64,000 nucleotides of DNA, from contig JASBZB010000004.1 of NCBI GenBank assembly GCA_029983695.1, positions 89,410-153,409 of the forward strand, written 5' to 3'. Both the position numbers and the translations under genes were made by a program. The number at the start of each line of letters is the position of its first letter. Positions within the stretch are counted from its first letter, which is position 1. The notes beneath the pieces were generated by a model. It searched no databases, was not told the DNA's origin, and saw only the letters and a program-made list of their open reading frames with translations. This DNA is from Lutispora sp003527145. GTDB taxonomy: Bacteria > Bacillota > Clostridia > Lutisporales > Lutisporaceae. Below, in pieces: positions 34,919 to 43,631 of the stretch.

Positions 34919-36892
34919 GTGAAAAATCTTCTTGATGATTTGATTGAAATCATTGGAATAGATGACGTTATTCCCGAGCAGTCCGGAAGCTTTAAGCAGC
35001 TTCAAATCCAAGAAACCTTCAGCATTCCGGAGAACAAGCCGGAGGCGGAGCATATACTTAGCATAAGGGTAAATGCGGAGATAACCGGAACACAGATCAT
35101 AGAGACCCCCATAGCCCAGTCCAATGAGGGGCAGGTACTCTTAGGGAAGAAAATAATTGTGCAGGGAAAGCTTATCCAAAAAATTGAATATGCAGCTGAT
35201 GTGGAAGGCCAGCCTGTACATACGGCAGAGTTTGAAAAGCTTTTTTCGGATTATATCGTTTTGGATGATGATATAGATTGCAGCAGCCCTGTGATCGTCA
35301 CTCCCTATATCGAAGACATATATGTAAAGCTCATCAGCAAAAGGAAAGTATTTAAAAACATTGTGCTTCTCATAAATGCAGCTTCATCTGCATTCAATTT
35401 GGGGTCGGGTAAACCGGATGAAAAGAGAAAGAAAAGCTTGGCGAACCGATATGAAATATCGAAGTACTATAAATGCAATGTAAAAGAGGAAAGGTGTTTC
35501 ACCCAATTTGTTTTAAAGGAGAAAATAGAAATACCCAGGCCGAAACCCGATATTGAACAGATAGTCACTACGATCATTGACCCCGAGATCCTTTCGATGA
35601 AAGTGATCAATACGATAAAGGGCAGATCCCGGGAGGGGCAGAATCTTTCGGGAAAGAAGATAATTGTTGAATTGAAGATAAAGCAGAAGATACTGTATGC
35701 AGCAGACTTGATATGCCGGTCCATCCACGGAGTTGAGAAGGAACATTATCAAAGCGTTTATGTTGTGGTGCCGGAGCGGATCGAAGGGACGGATATCGAA
35801 GCTTTGCTCAGGAATAAACTCCTTCAGCCCAAGATAACCGTTGAAGATGTCTTTGCCAGGAAGGTGGATGAGCGCAAAATATTCAAGAGCATAGTGCTGT
35901 TCCTTGAGTTTGTATATATCCCAAGCTATGAGATCTGCTACTCATATCAACATAGCTCCTCTGGGAGCAACTTGTTTGTTGCCTATGAAAACGGCCGGCA
36001 TGCTCATCAAATAACCTATGACGACGATCATAAGAATATAAAGCCGAAATGGTCGCCCTCAGGCCAGGAAATAGCCTGCCTGTCGGATTGCTTGGGAAAA
36101 TTCATGCTATGCCTTATAGACCCCGAGACCTCATCAAAAAGAGTGTTCACCCAGGCCGGAATTTTTGAAGCAATAAGCAGTTATTGCTGGTCGCCTGACG
36201 GAGGGAGGATCATATTCTCAGCCGTTAAGGGCATCAGCAAGGAAATATATTCAATGGACGTCAGAGGCTCAGAATATGAGCAGATCACCTGGGGAAACGG
36301 ACTGATAAAAAGCTTTAGACCCGAATGCTCGCCTGACGGGAAGAGAATGGCTTATATCAGATCGACAAGCAATATATTAAATATTTGGATTTCGGATGCA
36401 AAGGGTCTTGACAGCAGTCAGATAACGGCCTGCGGCTATATTAAGGACTTTGATTGGATGGATGATGATAAGCTCGTTTTCATATCGGGTAAGGGGAATA
36501 AGCAGGATGAAGCGTCTGTGATAGATATAAACAGCTTGGAGGCTGAAAGGATTTTTACAGGCTTGGATATATTCGCTAAAAAGCTTATCAGGATTTCTCC
36601 GGATAATCAATATGCAGCTCTTATCGGAGCGAAGAGCAATAAAAATGACGTCGATGATGTTTACTTGTACGAATTTAAGAACAAATGTGCAATCAATATT
36701 ACAAAGAACTTCTGCACAACCAAAATCAGTGACCTGGCCTGGGGAATAGATTCAAATAAAATATATTATGTTTCGGATGAATTGGGGTATTGCAACATTT
36801 ATTCGATATCATTAAGGGACTTTTGCAAGAAACAGCTGACCAATACCACCGCAGCAGATATTCAAATAAGCTACAGGCCGAGGATAAGGTGA
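34919..36892 (+). CDS. two SPOCS (DUF3794) domains fused to a TolB-like beta-propeller
   Basis: This 657-residue protein starts MKNLLDDLIEIIGIDDVIPE, the shared N-terminal motif. SPOCS domain 1 covers about 20-160 (LGKKIIVQGKLIQKIEYAAD, VTPYIEDIYVKLISKRKVFK) and SPOCS domain 2 about 190-340 (LSGKKIIVELKIKQKILYAA, ITVEDVFARKVDERKIFKSI). The last 300 residues have PD40/TolB-type propeller repeats (PKWSPSGQEIACLSD, CWSPDGGRIIFSAVKG, CSPDGKRMAYIRSTS, ISPDNQYAALIG). It has no signal peptide. The start is GTG behind GGAGGGC. SPOCS with LysM is known; SPOCS with a propeller is one I recall seeing only as unnamed clostridial proteins. It leads an operon with two genes 11 and 13 bases apart. Confidence 0.8.
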   Translation: MKNLLDDLIEIIGIDDVIPEQSGSFKQLQIQETFSIPENKPEAEHILSIRVNAEITGTQIIETPIAQSNEGQVLLGKKIIVQGKLIQKIEYAADVEGQPVHTAEFEKLFSDYIVLDDDIDCSSPVIVTPYIEDIYVKLISKRKVFKNIVLLINAASSAFNLGSGKPDEKRKKSLANRYEISKYYKCNVKEERCFTQFVLKEKIEIPRPKPDIEQIVTTIIDPEILSMKVINTIKGRSREGQNLSGKKIIVELKIKQKILYAADLICRSIHGVEKEHYQSVYVVVPERIEGTDIEALLRNKLLQPKITVEDVFARKVDERKIFKSIVLFLEFVYIPSYEICYSYQHSSSGSNLFVAYENGRHAHQITYDDDHKNIKPKWSPSGQEIACLSDCLGKFMLCLIDPETSSKRVFTQAGIFEAISSYCWSPDGGRIIFSAVKGISKEIYSMDVRGSEYEQITWGNGLIKSFRPECSPDGKRMAYIRSTSNILNIWISDAKGLDSSQITACGYIKDFDWMDDDKLVFISGKGNKQDEASVIDINSLEAERIFTGLDIFAKKLIRISPDNQYAALIGAKSNKNDVDDVYLYEFKNKCAINITKNFCTTKISDLAWGIDSNKIYYVSDELGYCNIYSISLRDFCKKQLTNTTAADIQISYRPRIR

Positions 36893-36903
36893 GGGATTGT
36901 CTT

Positions 36904-37566
36904 ATGGGGATAGTTAGAAATTTTATTGATATCATCGGAATAACACCCGAGAGTGAGCTGCCCGGTGTGAATCGCGGGGAGATAATAGAGTATTCGGATC
37001 ATGAAACCATTTTTATACCTGAACAAAGGATAAAAATAGAATCCATATATCAGATAATGATAGATTTGGAATTGAAATCAGAAAGATTGATCAATGCCCC
37101 TCAGGGTAAAATATATGTTCTTGACGGGGTAAAGAAATTGAAGATAATTTATACCGATAAGGATGGGGAAGGTAAAGCCAAAATATTGAACCTGGAAAGG
37201 CCCTTCAATACATTTATGGATTTGCCGCAAGGCGCATGGATCGAGAATATAAAGCTTTTTATAGCCGATGCTTATTTTCAATTGCTGGATGAAAGAAATA
37301 TATATAGCTATTGCCTTTATATGATCGATGCTCGATATAATGATGGCGGAAGAGGGAAAAAGGGTGCCTGCATAAGAAGCTTTTCTAAGGATGTTCCTAA
37401 AGATTCTGAGTTTTTCGAGTTCGAAATAAAAGGTGACGGAATCGATAAGGGAGATTATAAATACAGCATCGCTGATGAGGTATCCCTGGCAAAGGAATAC
37501 GGCAAAAATACAAAGGCTGATATGATCACCGGCTGCGATATGAGCTTAGACTCTGAGTTTCTATGA
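36904..37566 (+). CDS. SPOCS-like (DUF3794-type) protein
   Basis: This 220-residue protein starts MGIVRNFIDIIGITPESELP, again the shared motif. One domain resembles SPOCS but is diverged (EYSDHETIFIPEQRIKIESI, LDGVKKLKIIYTDKDGEGKA, WIENIKLFIADAYFQLLDER). The C-terminal 60 residues are charged and unrelated. The ATG at 36904 lies 11 bases after the propeller gene; the longer upstream reading overlaps that gene and lacks a ribosome binding site. Confidence 0.68.
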   Translation: MGIVRNFIDIIGITPESELPGVNRGEIIEYSDHETIFIPEQRIKIESIYQIMIDLELKSERLINAPQGKIYVLDGVKKLKIIYTDKDGEGKAKILNLERPFNTFMDLPQGAWIENIKLFIADAYFQLLDERNIYSYCLYMIDARYNDGGRGKKGACIRSFSKDVPKDSEFFEFEIKGDGIDKGDYKYSIADEVSLAKEYGKNTKADMITGCDMSLDSEFL

Positions 37567-37579
37567 AAGGGATGAGGGG

Positions 37580-38719
37580 ATGAGAATATGCATTGACGGC
37601 ATCGGCGTAACGAAATTGCATGGAACAGGCTTATACACCTATACATGTGAGCTGCTCCAAAATCTGTTTGAAATGTATCCTCAGCCGAGCTATGATCTGA
37701 TATGGGACGAGTCTTCCCATATAGACGGATGGGAAAACACCGGGAAAATAAATTTCTTTAATCTAAGCAAGAGAGATGAGTTAAATGGTTTAAAAGCCAT
37801 CAAGGATCATATCACAGGCAATAAAATAAATTTGTTTCACTCCCCAAACAATGGCTTGAGCATTCCGCCGGATGGAAAGGGAAAGAGTGCGTGCAAATAT
37901 GTTATAACAGCCCATGATCTGATCGCATTTACTATTCCCGAAATGGTCGATGAGAAATATTTAAACAGGTTTTTGCAGACTTTCCCAAAGGCTGCAGAAG
38001 AAGCGGACAGAATAATTGCCGTTTCAGATTCCATAAAGAAACAGCTTGCCAATGTCCTGGCTCTGCCCAATGACAGGATAGATGTCATATATCCCGGCTG
38101 TTCAAGCCAGTTCAGCCTTATGAACAAAGAGCATTGCATGAAGTTTTTAAAGGATAATTATCATATTCAAGGTGACATAATATTATTTGCTGGCAGCGTA
38201 CATATTAGAAAAAATCTTGAAACCTTGCTCAGGGTATTCAGAGAAATAAAAATGAGCTTTAAAGGTTTAAAGCTCGTGCTTGCCGGCAAAGTTGACGGCA
38301 AGAGGCAGGAATATTATCTGGAATTAAAGGGCCTGGCAAAGGACCTTGGGATAGAAAATGAGCTGATTTTTACGGGAACTGTGAAATATAAACACATGCC
38401 GTATTTTTATAATGCATCAAAATGCGTTGTGAACCTTTCAGACTATGAAGGATTCCCGATGACTGCAATCGAAGCCATAAGCTGCGGAGTGCCGGCCATA
38501 TGCAGCAATACGGCATCCTTTATTGAGACGGTGGGCGATAAGGCTTTGCTGGTGAATGCAAAGCAGGAAAAAGAGGTTAAGTACGCGATTTTGGAAGCTT
38601 TGAACAGCGGTGATGATTCAGAAGCTTTAATAAATAAGAGCAATAGGGTTAAAAAGGAATTCAATTGGAACAGAGCGATAAAGGATCATATCAGATTATA
38701 TGAATCGCTGCTTTCTTAA
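37580..38719 (+). CDS. glycosyltransferase family 4 (GT-B fold)
   Basis: This 379-residue protein has a GT4 layout: N-terminal acceptor domain starting MRICIDGIGVTKLHGTGLYT, DLIAFTIPEM, IIAVSDSIKKQL, then the C-terminal donor domain with FAGSVHIRKNLETLLRVFRE (about 198-217), FTGTVKYKHMPYFYNASKCV and the E-x7-E motif region in SDYEGFPMTAIEAISCGVPA (about 290-310). It transfers a sugar from a nucleotide donor to an unknown acceptor. It lies 13 bases after the SPOCS-like gene, so its acceptor may be a component of that layer (inference). Confidence 0.88.
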   Translation: MRICIDGIGVTKLHGTGLYTYTCELLQNLFEMYPQPSYDLIWDESSHIDGWENTGKINFFNLSKRDELNGLKAIKDHITGNKINLFHSPNNGLSIPPDGKGKSACKYVITAHDLIAFTIPEMVDEKYLNRFLQTFPKAAEEADRIIAVSDSIKKQLANVLALPNDRIDVIYPGCSSQFSLMNKEHCMKFLKDNYHIQGDIILFAGSVHIRKNLETLLRVFREIKMSFKGLKLVLAGKVDGKRQEYYLELKGLAKDLGIENELIFTGTVKYKHMPYFYNASKCVVNLSDYEGFPMTAIEAISCGVPAICSNTASFIETVGDKALLVNAKQEKEVKYAILEALNSGDDSEALINKSNRVKKEFNWNRAIKDHIRLYESLLS

Positions 38720-38823
38720 CTCCGGTGACAGGCATAAAGTTTTACATCATGTTAATACATATTTAACATGAACATGATATCCTAAAATTAGCATGAAGGC
38801 GGAGATAGGAAAGAGGTGAGACT

Positions 38824-39375
38824 ATGGGCAAAGCATTTCGTTATATCCAGAGAGGGGATATAGCTGTATTTTATATGATCAATGATAGAGCAAAATGCAG
38901 GGCTTTGGATCTGATAATGCCTGCTGTCACGCATCTGGGCGGTGCTGTGGTCAGCATAGGTCTTGCGGCAGCGGCGCTGATGCTTGGCAGGACCGGAGAA
39001 TTGAATTATGGATGGAATTACGGGTGGAATATAAGCATATCGCTCGCATTTAGCCATCTGCTGATCCATTGCATCAAAAAGATTGTCAACAGGCCCCGGC
39101 CAAATATTTCTCTATCCAAGGTCAATACATTTGATATTTCATTATACGACTATTCTTTTCCATCCGGACATACCACTGCTGCTTTTTCCATTGCGGCATC
39201 CATTTCGCTCATTTTTCCCCAGCTTGGGATATATCCCTTTGTACTGGCCGGATTGGTAGGAATGTCAAGGATATACTTGGGGGTTCATTACCCTACTGAT
39301 GTTTTGATAGGAGCGCTGATCGGAACAGCCTCCGCATTTTACACCAATTATTTCCTGCCTATTATCTACCTGTAA
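38824..39375 (+). CDS. PAP2-family phosphatase (undecaprenyl-diphosphatase-like)
   Basis: This 183-residue membrane protein has the three PAP2 motifs: KKIVNRPRP (about 82-90), PSGHTTAAFS (about 115-124) and SRIYLGVHYPTDVLIGA (about 148-164). Members dephosphorylate lipid-linked pyrophosphates, often undecaprenyl pyrophosphate. The N-terminus (YIQRGDIAVFYMINDRAKCR) is the one usual in clostridial homologues. It is separated from the glycosyltransferase by 104 bases. Confidence 0.88.
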   Translation: MGKAFRYIQRGDIAVFYMINDRAKCRALDLIMPAVTHLGGAVVSIGLAAAALMLGRTGELNYGWNYGWNISISLAFSHLLIHCIKKIVNRPRPNISLSKVNTFDISLYDYSFPSGHTTAAFSIAASISLIFPQLGIYPFVLAGLVGMSRIYLGVHYPTDVLIGALIGTASAFYTNYFLPIIYL

Positions 39376-39460
39376 TACGCAATAATTTAAATAATTTTAA
39401 TACGGATTTAATATGCTCTTAACCTTATGCAGTTATGCTTAAAAACAAGGAGGTGCTAAA

Positions 39461-40039
39461 TTGAAGGACTTAAACATATGCATCGATATCGACGGCACAA
39501 TAACTGAAGCATACTATTGGCTCGACATGTGCAATAGATATTTCGATAAAAACATCAGCGAAAAGGATGTGACCGAATACTATGTCCACAAAGTGCTGGG
39601 CGTTTCTAAAGAGGACTATGCTGAATTCTATGAAAGGTATAAGTTTAAGCTGCATTGGGAGCAAAAGATAAGACAGGATGCCAAATCATTCATCAAAAGG
39701 CTGAGCTTGCTCCATAATATTTACTTTGTCACAGCAAGGGATAAATGCCTTACTATGCTCACACACGAATATTTAAGAAAAAACGGGATTCCCTATGACG
39801 GTTTATTCGTTCTGGGCAGCCACTATAAAGTAGATACAGCAAGGGAGTTGGACTGCGATGTATTTGTTGAAGATAACTACGAAAATGCAATCCAATTATC
39901 TTCCTCAGGCTTCAAAGTCCTGCTGATAGATGCCAACTACAACAGGGGGCCTTTGAATGACAATATCACAAGGGTAAAAGAATGGAATGAGATTTATAGG
40001 ATTATTGACGGGCTGTTATTACAAAGCGAAGCAATGTAA
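39461..40039 (+). CDS. 5'(3')-deoxyribonucleotidase-like HAD phosphatase (NT5C family)
   Basis: This 192-residue HAD-fold protein has motif I DIDGTI (NICIDIDGTITEAYYWL, about 5-21), motif II Thr/Ser in FVTARDK, and motif III/IV acidic residues in CDVFVEDNYENAI. It fits the NT5C-type 5'-nucleotidase family (YorS/YqfW-like). The start is TTG behind AAGGAGG. Substrate assignment is by family only. Confidence 0.8.
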   Translation: MKDLNICIDIDGTITEAYYWLDMCNRYFDKNISEKDVTEYYVHKVLGVSKEDYAEFYERYKFKLHWEQKIRQDAKSFIKRLSLLHNIYFVTARDKCLTMLTHEYLRKNGIPYDGLFVLGSHYKVDTARELDCDVFVEDNYENAIQLSSSGFKVLLIDANYNRGPLNDNITRVKEWNEIYRIIDGLLLQSEAM

Positions 40040-40148
40040 TAACAGTTTGTTTTTAAAAAATATAGAAGCTTAACAAGAAAAAATCGTGCTTTACCAAAGC
40101 ATAAGAAATATATTATGAATTTTCAGATCAGAAAGTGGAGGCTGTAGG

Positions 40149-41513
40149 ATGTTAAAGAATTATGTGCTGGATACCAATGTACTCGTCCATGATCCGTTGA
40201 GCATATATAGTTTCTCGGATAACAATATAATCATTCCCCTATTGGTCATCGAAGAACTGGATAACCTGAAGAAGCGGGATGGAATATTAGGCTTCCATGC
40301 CAGGAACGCCGCAAGAGAAATCAACAAGCTGCGCCAGAGCGGAAACCTTCTGGAAGGAGTAAAGCTTCCCGGAGGCGGAACTCTCAGGATTGAGATGGAT
40401 CATATGAATGCCGATTCAATGCCGGACGGCCTTGATCTTTCCAAAAATGACAACAAGCTGCTGACCATTACGTGGAACCTTCAGCAGAAGGATAAGGATA
40501 TACCTACCATCATGGTCACGAAAGACGTATATATGTCCATCAAGGGCGACAGCCTGGGCATCAGGGTTGAAGATTATGAGAACGACAAGGTGACAGTTGA
40601 TGAAATTTATAAGGGATATCTGGAGGTAAAGCTCTCCAGTTCAGATATAGAAAAGATTTATGGCAATGGCCTGAAGCCCCCGAGAAAAATCAAAGAACCC
40701 CTATATCCCAATCAATTTTTGCAGATCAAGAGCGTTGATAATACAAGCCATGAAGGCCTTGCAATTTTTGACGGCAAGAAGATCGTACCGCTGAAATATG
40801 CCAACAGCAGCGCATGGGGCCTTACTCCGCTGAATATGGAGCAGAAGATGGCTTTTGAGCTCCTCATGGACAATAACATCCATTTTGTATCCCTGGCGGG
40901 GGGTGCAGGCTCGGGCAAAACTATCCTTTCCACGGCAGTGGCTCTCCAGAAAGTTATAGAGGAAGGCGTTTTCAGAAAGATAATATTTGTCAAGCCTGTA
41001 GTAGCTGCAGGCAATGATATAGGCTTTCTGCCGGGCACCGAGCAGGAAAAGCTCAAGCCATGGATGGGCTCCTTCTATGACGCGGTAGACAATCTTTTCG
41101 GCACCAGGGCAAAGAAGAAAGAAAAATCATCAAAGGGAGATAACAGCGTTAAATCCGGTTTTTCTGTGGAAGGCTTTATAGACCAATACAGGGAGCAGGG
41201 CGTAATAGATATGAAAACCTTTAACTACATGAGAGGAAGGACCCTCTGCGATTCCCTTGTAATTGTGGATGAAGCTCAGGAGATCACACCCCACTTGGCA
41301 AAGCTGATGCTGACACGGGCGGGCTTCGGCTCCAAGTTCGTTTTTCTTGGTGATCCGACAGATAGCCAGATCGATAATGTATTGGTTGACGAGCGTTCAA
41401 ACGGGCTGGTTTATACCATAGAAAAGATGAAGCAGTTTGAAATCAGCGGACATGTAACCTTGAGCAAGGTCGAAAGAAGCCCGTTGGCCAAGATTGCGGA
41501 AAGGTATATGTAA
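40149..41513 (+). CDS. PIN domain-PhoH ATPase fusion protein
   Basis: This 454-residue protein has an N-terminal PIN ribonuclease domain (about 1-135; acidic residues in NYVLDTNVLVHDP, VIEELDNLKK, DLSKNDNKLLTI) and a C-terminal PhoH-type ATPase (Walker A GGAGSGKT about 250; Walker B LVIVDEAQE about 377; sensor FVFLGDPTDSQIDN). The architecture is the common YlaK/PhoH2-like protein, thought to act as an RNA helicase-nuclease. GTGGAGG precedes the ATG. Confidence 0.92.
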   Translation: MLKNYVLDTNVLVHDPLSIYSFSDNNIIIPLLVIEELDNLKKRDGILGFHARNAAREINKLRQSGNLLEGVKLPGGGTLRIEMDHMNADSMPDGLDLSKNDNKLLTITWNLQQKDKDIPTIMVTKDVYMSIKGDSLGIRVEDYENDKVTVDEIYKGYLEVKLSSSDIEKIYGNGLKPPRKIKEPLYPNQFLQIKSVDNTSHEGLAIFDGKKIVPLKYANSSAWGLTPLNMEQKMAFELLMDNNIHFVSLAGGAGSGKTILSTAVALQKVIEEGVFRKIIFVKPVVAAGNDIGFLPGTEQEKLKPWMGSFYDAVDNLFGTRAKKKEKSSKGDNSVKSGFSVEGFIDQYREQGVIDMKTFNYMRGRTLCDSLVIVDEAQEITPHLAKLMLTRAGFGSKFVFLGDPTDSQIDNVLVDERSNGLVYTIEKMKQFEISGHVTLSKVERSPLAKIAERYM

Positions 41514-41569
41514 GAGTATATAAGGATTCAAACGCCGTTGACACAGAACGCGGATGCGCCTATCTGTTG

Positions 41570-42268
41570 TCATCGGCATTTGACCAATGCCCCGGAGCTT
41601 TCAAGAAAATTTTTTATTTCATCCGGATCAAGATAAGGATTCCCGATAAGGCAATGCTTTAAATCCCGCGGTTTGCACCTATGGAAATCTGAACCTCCCG
41701 TATAGAAAGAGAATCGCTTCATCGCTATATCAATAAAAAAATCTGTATATTGAGGACTATTGCGGCAGTATTTTGCTTCTATGCCATCAAAGGGCATGCT
41801 CAGTATGCTGAGAAGGTTTTTCTCAGATATTCGAACAGGGTGAGCTAATACTACAGCTGCATCAAAGGCCTTCAGAAGGTAAATACCCTCAGAACAGGAA
41901 AGGTATTTATTGGAGTGGGGATGTTTGCCGTACACCCCTGACGCTTTTCTAAGCTTGCTGAGACTGTGCTTTTTTACCTGCTTCAAAATATCCTTAAAAG
42001 CAGCGCTGTTGAATTTATCATTTTTAAAATACCCTAAGATATGAATGCTCTCATCGTTAAACCTTGTGGATAATTCGACAGCGGGAATCACCGATACGCC
42101 GTATTTTTCGCCGGCTTCAAAGGCCTCATCCAGCCCATCTATTGAATTATGATCAGAAATGGCGATGGTGTCTATGCCCCTGCTTTTAGCTATCATTATC
42201 ACTTGCTCCGGATCAAATCCTCCGTCAGATGCAGTTGAATGAATGTGAAGATCAGCTTTCATAAACAT
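41570..42268 (-). CDS. PHP-domain phosphoesterase
   Basis: This 232-residue protein has PHP metal motifs: ADLHIHSTASDG (about 5-16), ISDHNSIDGL (about 37-46), a Glu in IPAVELSTRF (about 60), His in VVLAHPVRI and FYTGGSDFHRCK near the end. Members include nucleoside 3',5'-bisphosphate phosphatases (YciV-like) and histidinol phosphatases; this size and short form fit the YciV-like group. It is 45 bases downstream of the kinase-like gene on the same strand. Confidence 0.85.
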   Translation of the reverse strand: MFMKADLHIHSTASDGGFDPEQVIMIAKSRGIDTIAISDHNSIDGLDEAFEAGEKYGVSVIPAVELSTRFNDESIHILGYFKNDKFNSAAFKDILKQVKKHSLSKLRKASGVYGKHPHSNKYLSCSEGIYLLKAFDAAVVLAHPVRISEKNLLSILSMPFDGIEAKYCRNSPQYTDFFIDIAMKRFSFYTGGSDFHRCKPRDLKHCLIGNPYLDPDEIKNFLESSGALVKCR

Positions 42269-42313
42269 AGTACACTATCCTTTATCCCTTAAATAATCAA
42301 TAAAATCAATACT

Positions 42314-42880
42314 TCAGTATTTTTTCCTATATTTCTTCCTTGAGTAATTCATCCATTTGATATGCAGGTCCGGCCTGTTGACCTTTAAAAAATCAAAAAA
42401 AATGTCTTTATATCCAAGATGATCAAGGCCGCTGATGAGCAAGCTGGGAACTGCCGATTTTTTCTTCATCGCCTTGGCAGTATCGATAAGCTTAAGCTCT
42501 CCGGAAGGCGTTACGAATATATGAAATATTGCAGCGTCCTGCCTCAGATAACCGACCTTCGCCATGGTCTCATATAGCTCTATCAGCTTGCGTGAGATCT
42601 GAGGCGTTAGCCTTTTTCCCCTTTTCAAATATTCATCTAGTTCGATGCCTTTGATGTACTCTCTTATGATGTAGTTCGCACCGGATTCATAAAGCCTGGG
42701 GAAATGTGCATCGGATTGGGCCATCAGCAGGGTTTCTAATTCATCCTTGCACTCTTTTTTACTCTTAAAAATTTTTATGCACCTGTAGGAGTCTATCCTG
42801 TATACCTTGCCCTGGGTGCCTTTGCCGATAGGCTCCAAATTTTTCACATCTATATCCGGACTAAGCTTTATATCGATCAC
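42314..42880 (-). CDS. protein-kinase-like protein with degenerate catalytic loop
   Basis: This 188-residue protein has a short kinase fold: Gly-rich loop PIGKGTQGKVYRID (about 17-30), the ATP Lys in CIKIFKSK, a C-lobe with IIREYIKGIELDEYL, and a catalytic loop RQDAAIFHIFV in the position of HRDLKPENILV. The Asp is kept but the His and Asn are replaced. The DFG position reads LIDTAK. It lacks helices after that, as in RIO/Bud32-sized kinases. Activity is uncertain. It shares a transcript with the PHP gene. Confidence 0.7.
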   Translation of the reverse strand: MIDIKLSPDIDVKNLEPIGKGTQGKVYRIDSYRCIKIFKSKKECKDELETLLMAQSDAHFPRLYESGANYIIREYIKGIELDEYLKRGKRLTPQISRKLIELYETMAKVGYLRQDAAIFHIFVTPSGELKLIDTAKAMKKKSAVPSLLISGLDHLGYKDIFFDFLKVNRPDLHIKWMNYSRKKYRKKY

Positions 42881-42991
42881 CTATTTCAAATATCGTTACA
42901 ATGTAAGTATATGCAAGAGAGCATATTTTGGGAACTGCATGGCAGAGGAACCCTTGACCGCCGCTTCAAAGAAAATTTTGTTGTTAAACTG

Positions 42992-43020
42992 TTGACAGTG
43001 AAATATTTTACTGTTAAAAT
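42992..43020 (+). promoter_or_regulatory. feo promoter
   Basis: TTGACA (42992-42997) and TAAAAT (43015-43020) are separated by 17 bases. ACAGT/ACTGT form a dyad across the spacer. It lies upstream of feoA-feoA-feoB. Confidence 0.65.
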
Positions 43021-43036
43021 GTTAGGTAGAACTAAC
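43021..43036 (+). promoter_or_regulatory. DtxR/IdeR-like dyad at the feo transcription start
   Basis: GTTAGGTAGAACTAAC is a palindrome with TTAGG/CTAAC arms similar to IdeR/DtxR boxes (TTAGGTTAG...CTAACCTAA). It immediately follows the -10 element. Two DtxR-type repressors are encoded in the window (46494 and 59867). Confidence 0.45.
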
Positions 43037-43039
43037 AAT

Positions 43040-43058
43040 GAGAATAATTATCATTATC
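43040..43058 (+). promoter_or_regulatory. Fur box upstream of feoA
   Basis: GAGAATAATTATCATTATC is close to the 19-base Fur consensus GATAATGATAATCATTATC (better read on the other strand). It overlaps the start of the feo leader, so iron-loaded Fur should block transcription. Confidence 0.75.
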
Positions 43059-43084
43059 AGTAAACTTTAAAAGGAGTGTTCATT

Positions 43085-43306
43085 ATGCCTTTAACAATGC
43101 TTCCTGTAGGCAAAAAAGCTGTAGTCAACACATGCAGGGCAAAAGGTAAAACCAAAAAGTTTCTTGAGGGATTGGGAATTATACCGGGAACGCCTATTTC
43201 GGTGCTTTCAGAGATAAAGGGGAATCTGATCATTTGTATAAAAGGAACGAGAATAGCTATTGATAGGGGCATTGCACAACAACTGACGGTTGAATTTCAA
43301 AGTTAA
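43085..43306 (+). CDS. FeoA-domain protein (first copy)
   Basis: This 73-residue SH3-like FeoA domain reads CRAKGKTKKFLEGLGIIPGT, SVLSEIKGNLIICIKGTRIA. The 'LGIIPGT' turn is typical; the end (IDRGIAQQLTVEF) is less so than in the second copy. AAGGAG precedes the ATG at 43085; the GTG at 43076 overlaps that site. It probably assists FeoB gating. Confidence 0.85.
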   Translation: MPLTMLPVGKKAVVNTCRAKGKTKKFLEGLGIIPGTPISVLSEIKGNLIICIKGTRIAIDRGIAQQLTVEFQS

Positions 43307-43332
43307 AGCATAAATGGAAGGAGGAAAAGCAT

Positions 43333-43557
43333 ATGGAAAGGAAGCTTAAGGATCTGAAGCCCGGTGAAAGGGCTGTCATTGTCAAAGTGAAGGGGGGAGG
43401 AGCAACAAGCCGAAGGCTGATGGATATGGGCGTCACCAAAGGCGCGGAAGTTATGATTCGCAAAGTAGCTCCTCTCGGAGATCCCATCGAGGTCAATATC
43501 AGGGGATATGAATTGTCTTTCAGGAAAGAAGAAGCTGAAAATATTATTGTGGAATGA
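43333..43557 (+). CDS. feoA: FeoA ferrous iron transport protein
   Basis: This 74-residue canonical FeoA has LKPGERAVIVKVKGGGATSR, RLMDMGVTKGAEVMIRKVAP, GDPIEVNIRGYELSFRKEEA. It is 26 bases after the first FeoA and 74 bases before feoB. Tandem FeoA genes before FeoB are common in Clostridia. Confidence 0.92.
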   Translation: MERKLKDLKPGERAVIVKVKGGGATSRRLMDMGVTKGAEVMIRKVAPLGDPIEVNIRGYELSFRKEEAENIIVE

Positions 43558-43631
43558 TTATGGCTGCGGAGAAGCAGCATTTTTTTAAAACATCAATTGA
43601 GAATGATTTTCAATTAAAAGGGGGTTATAAA

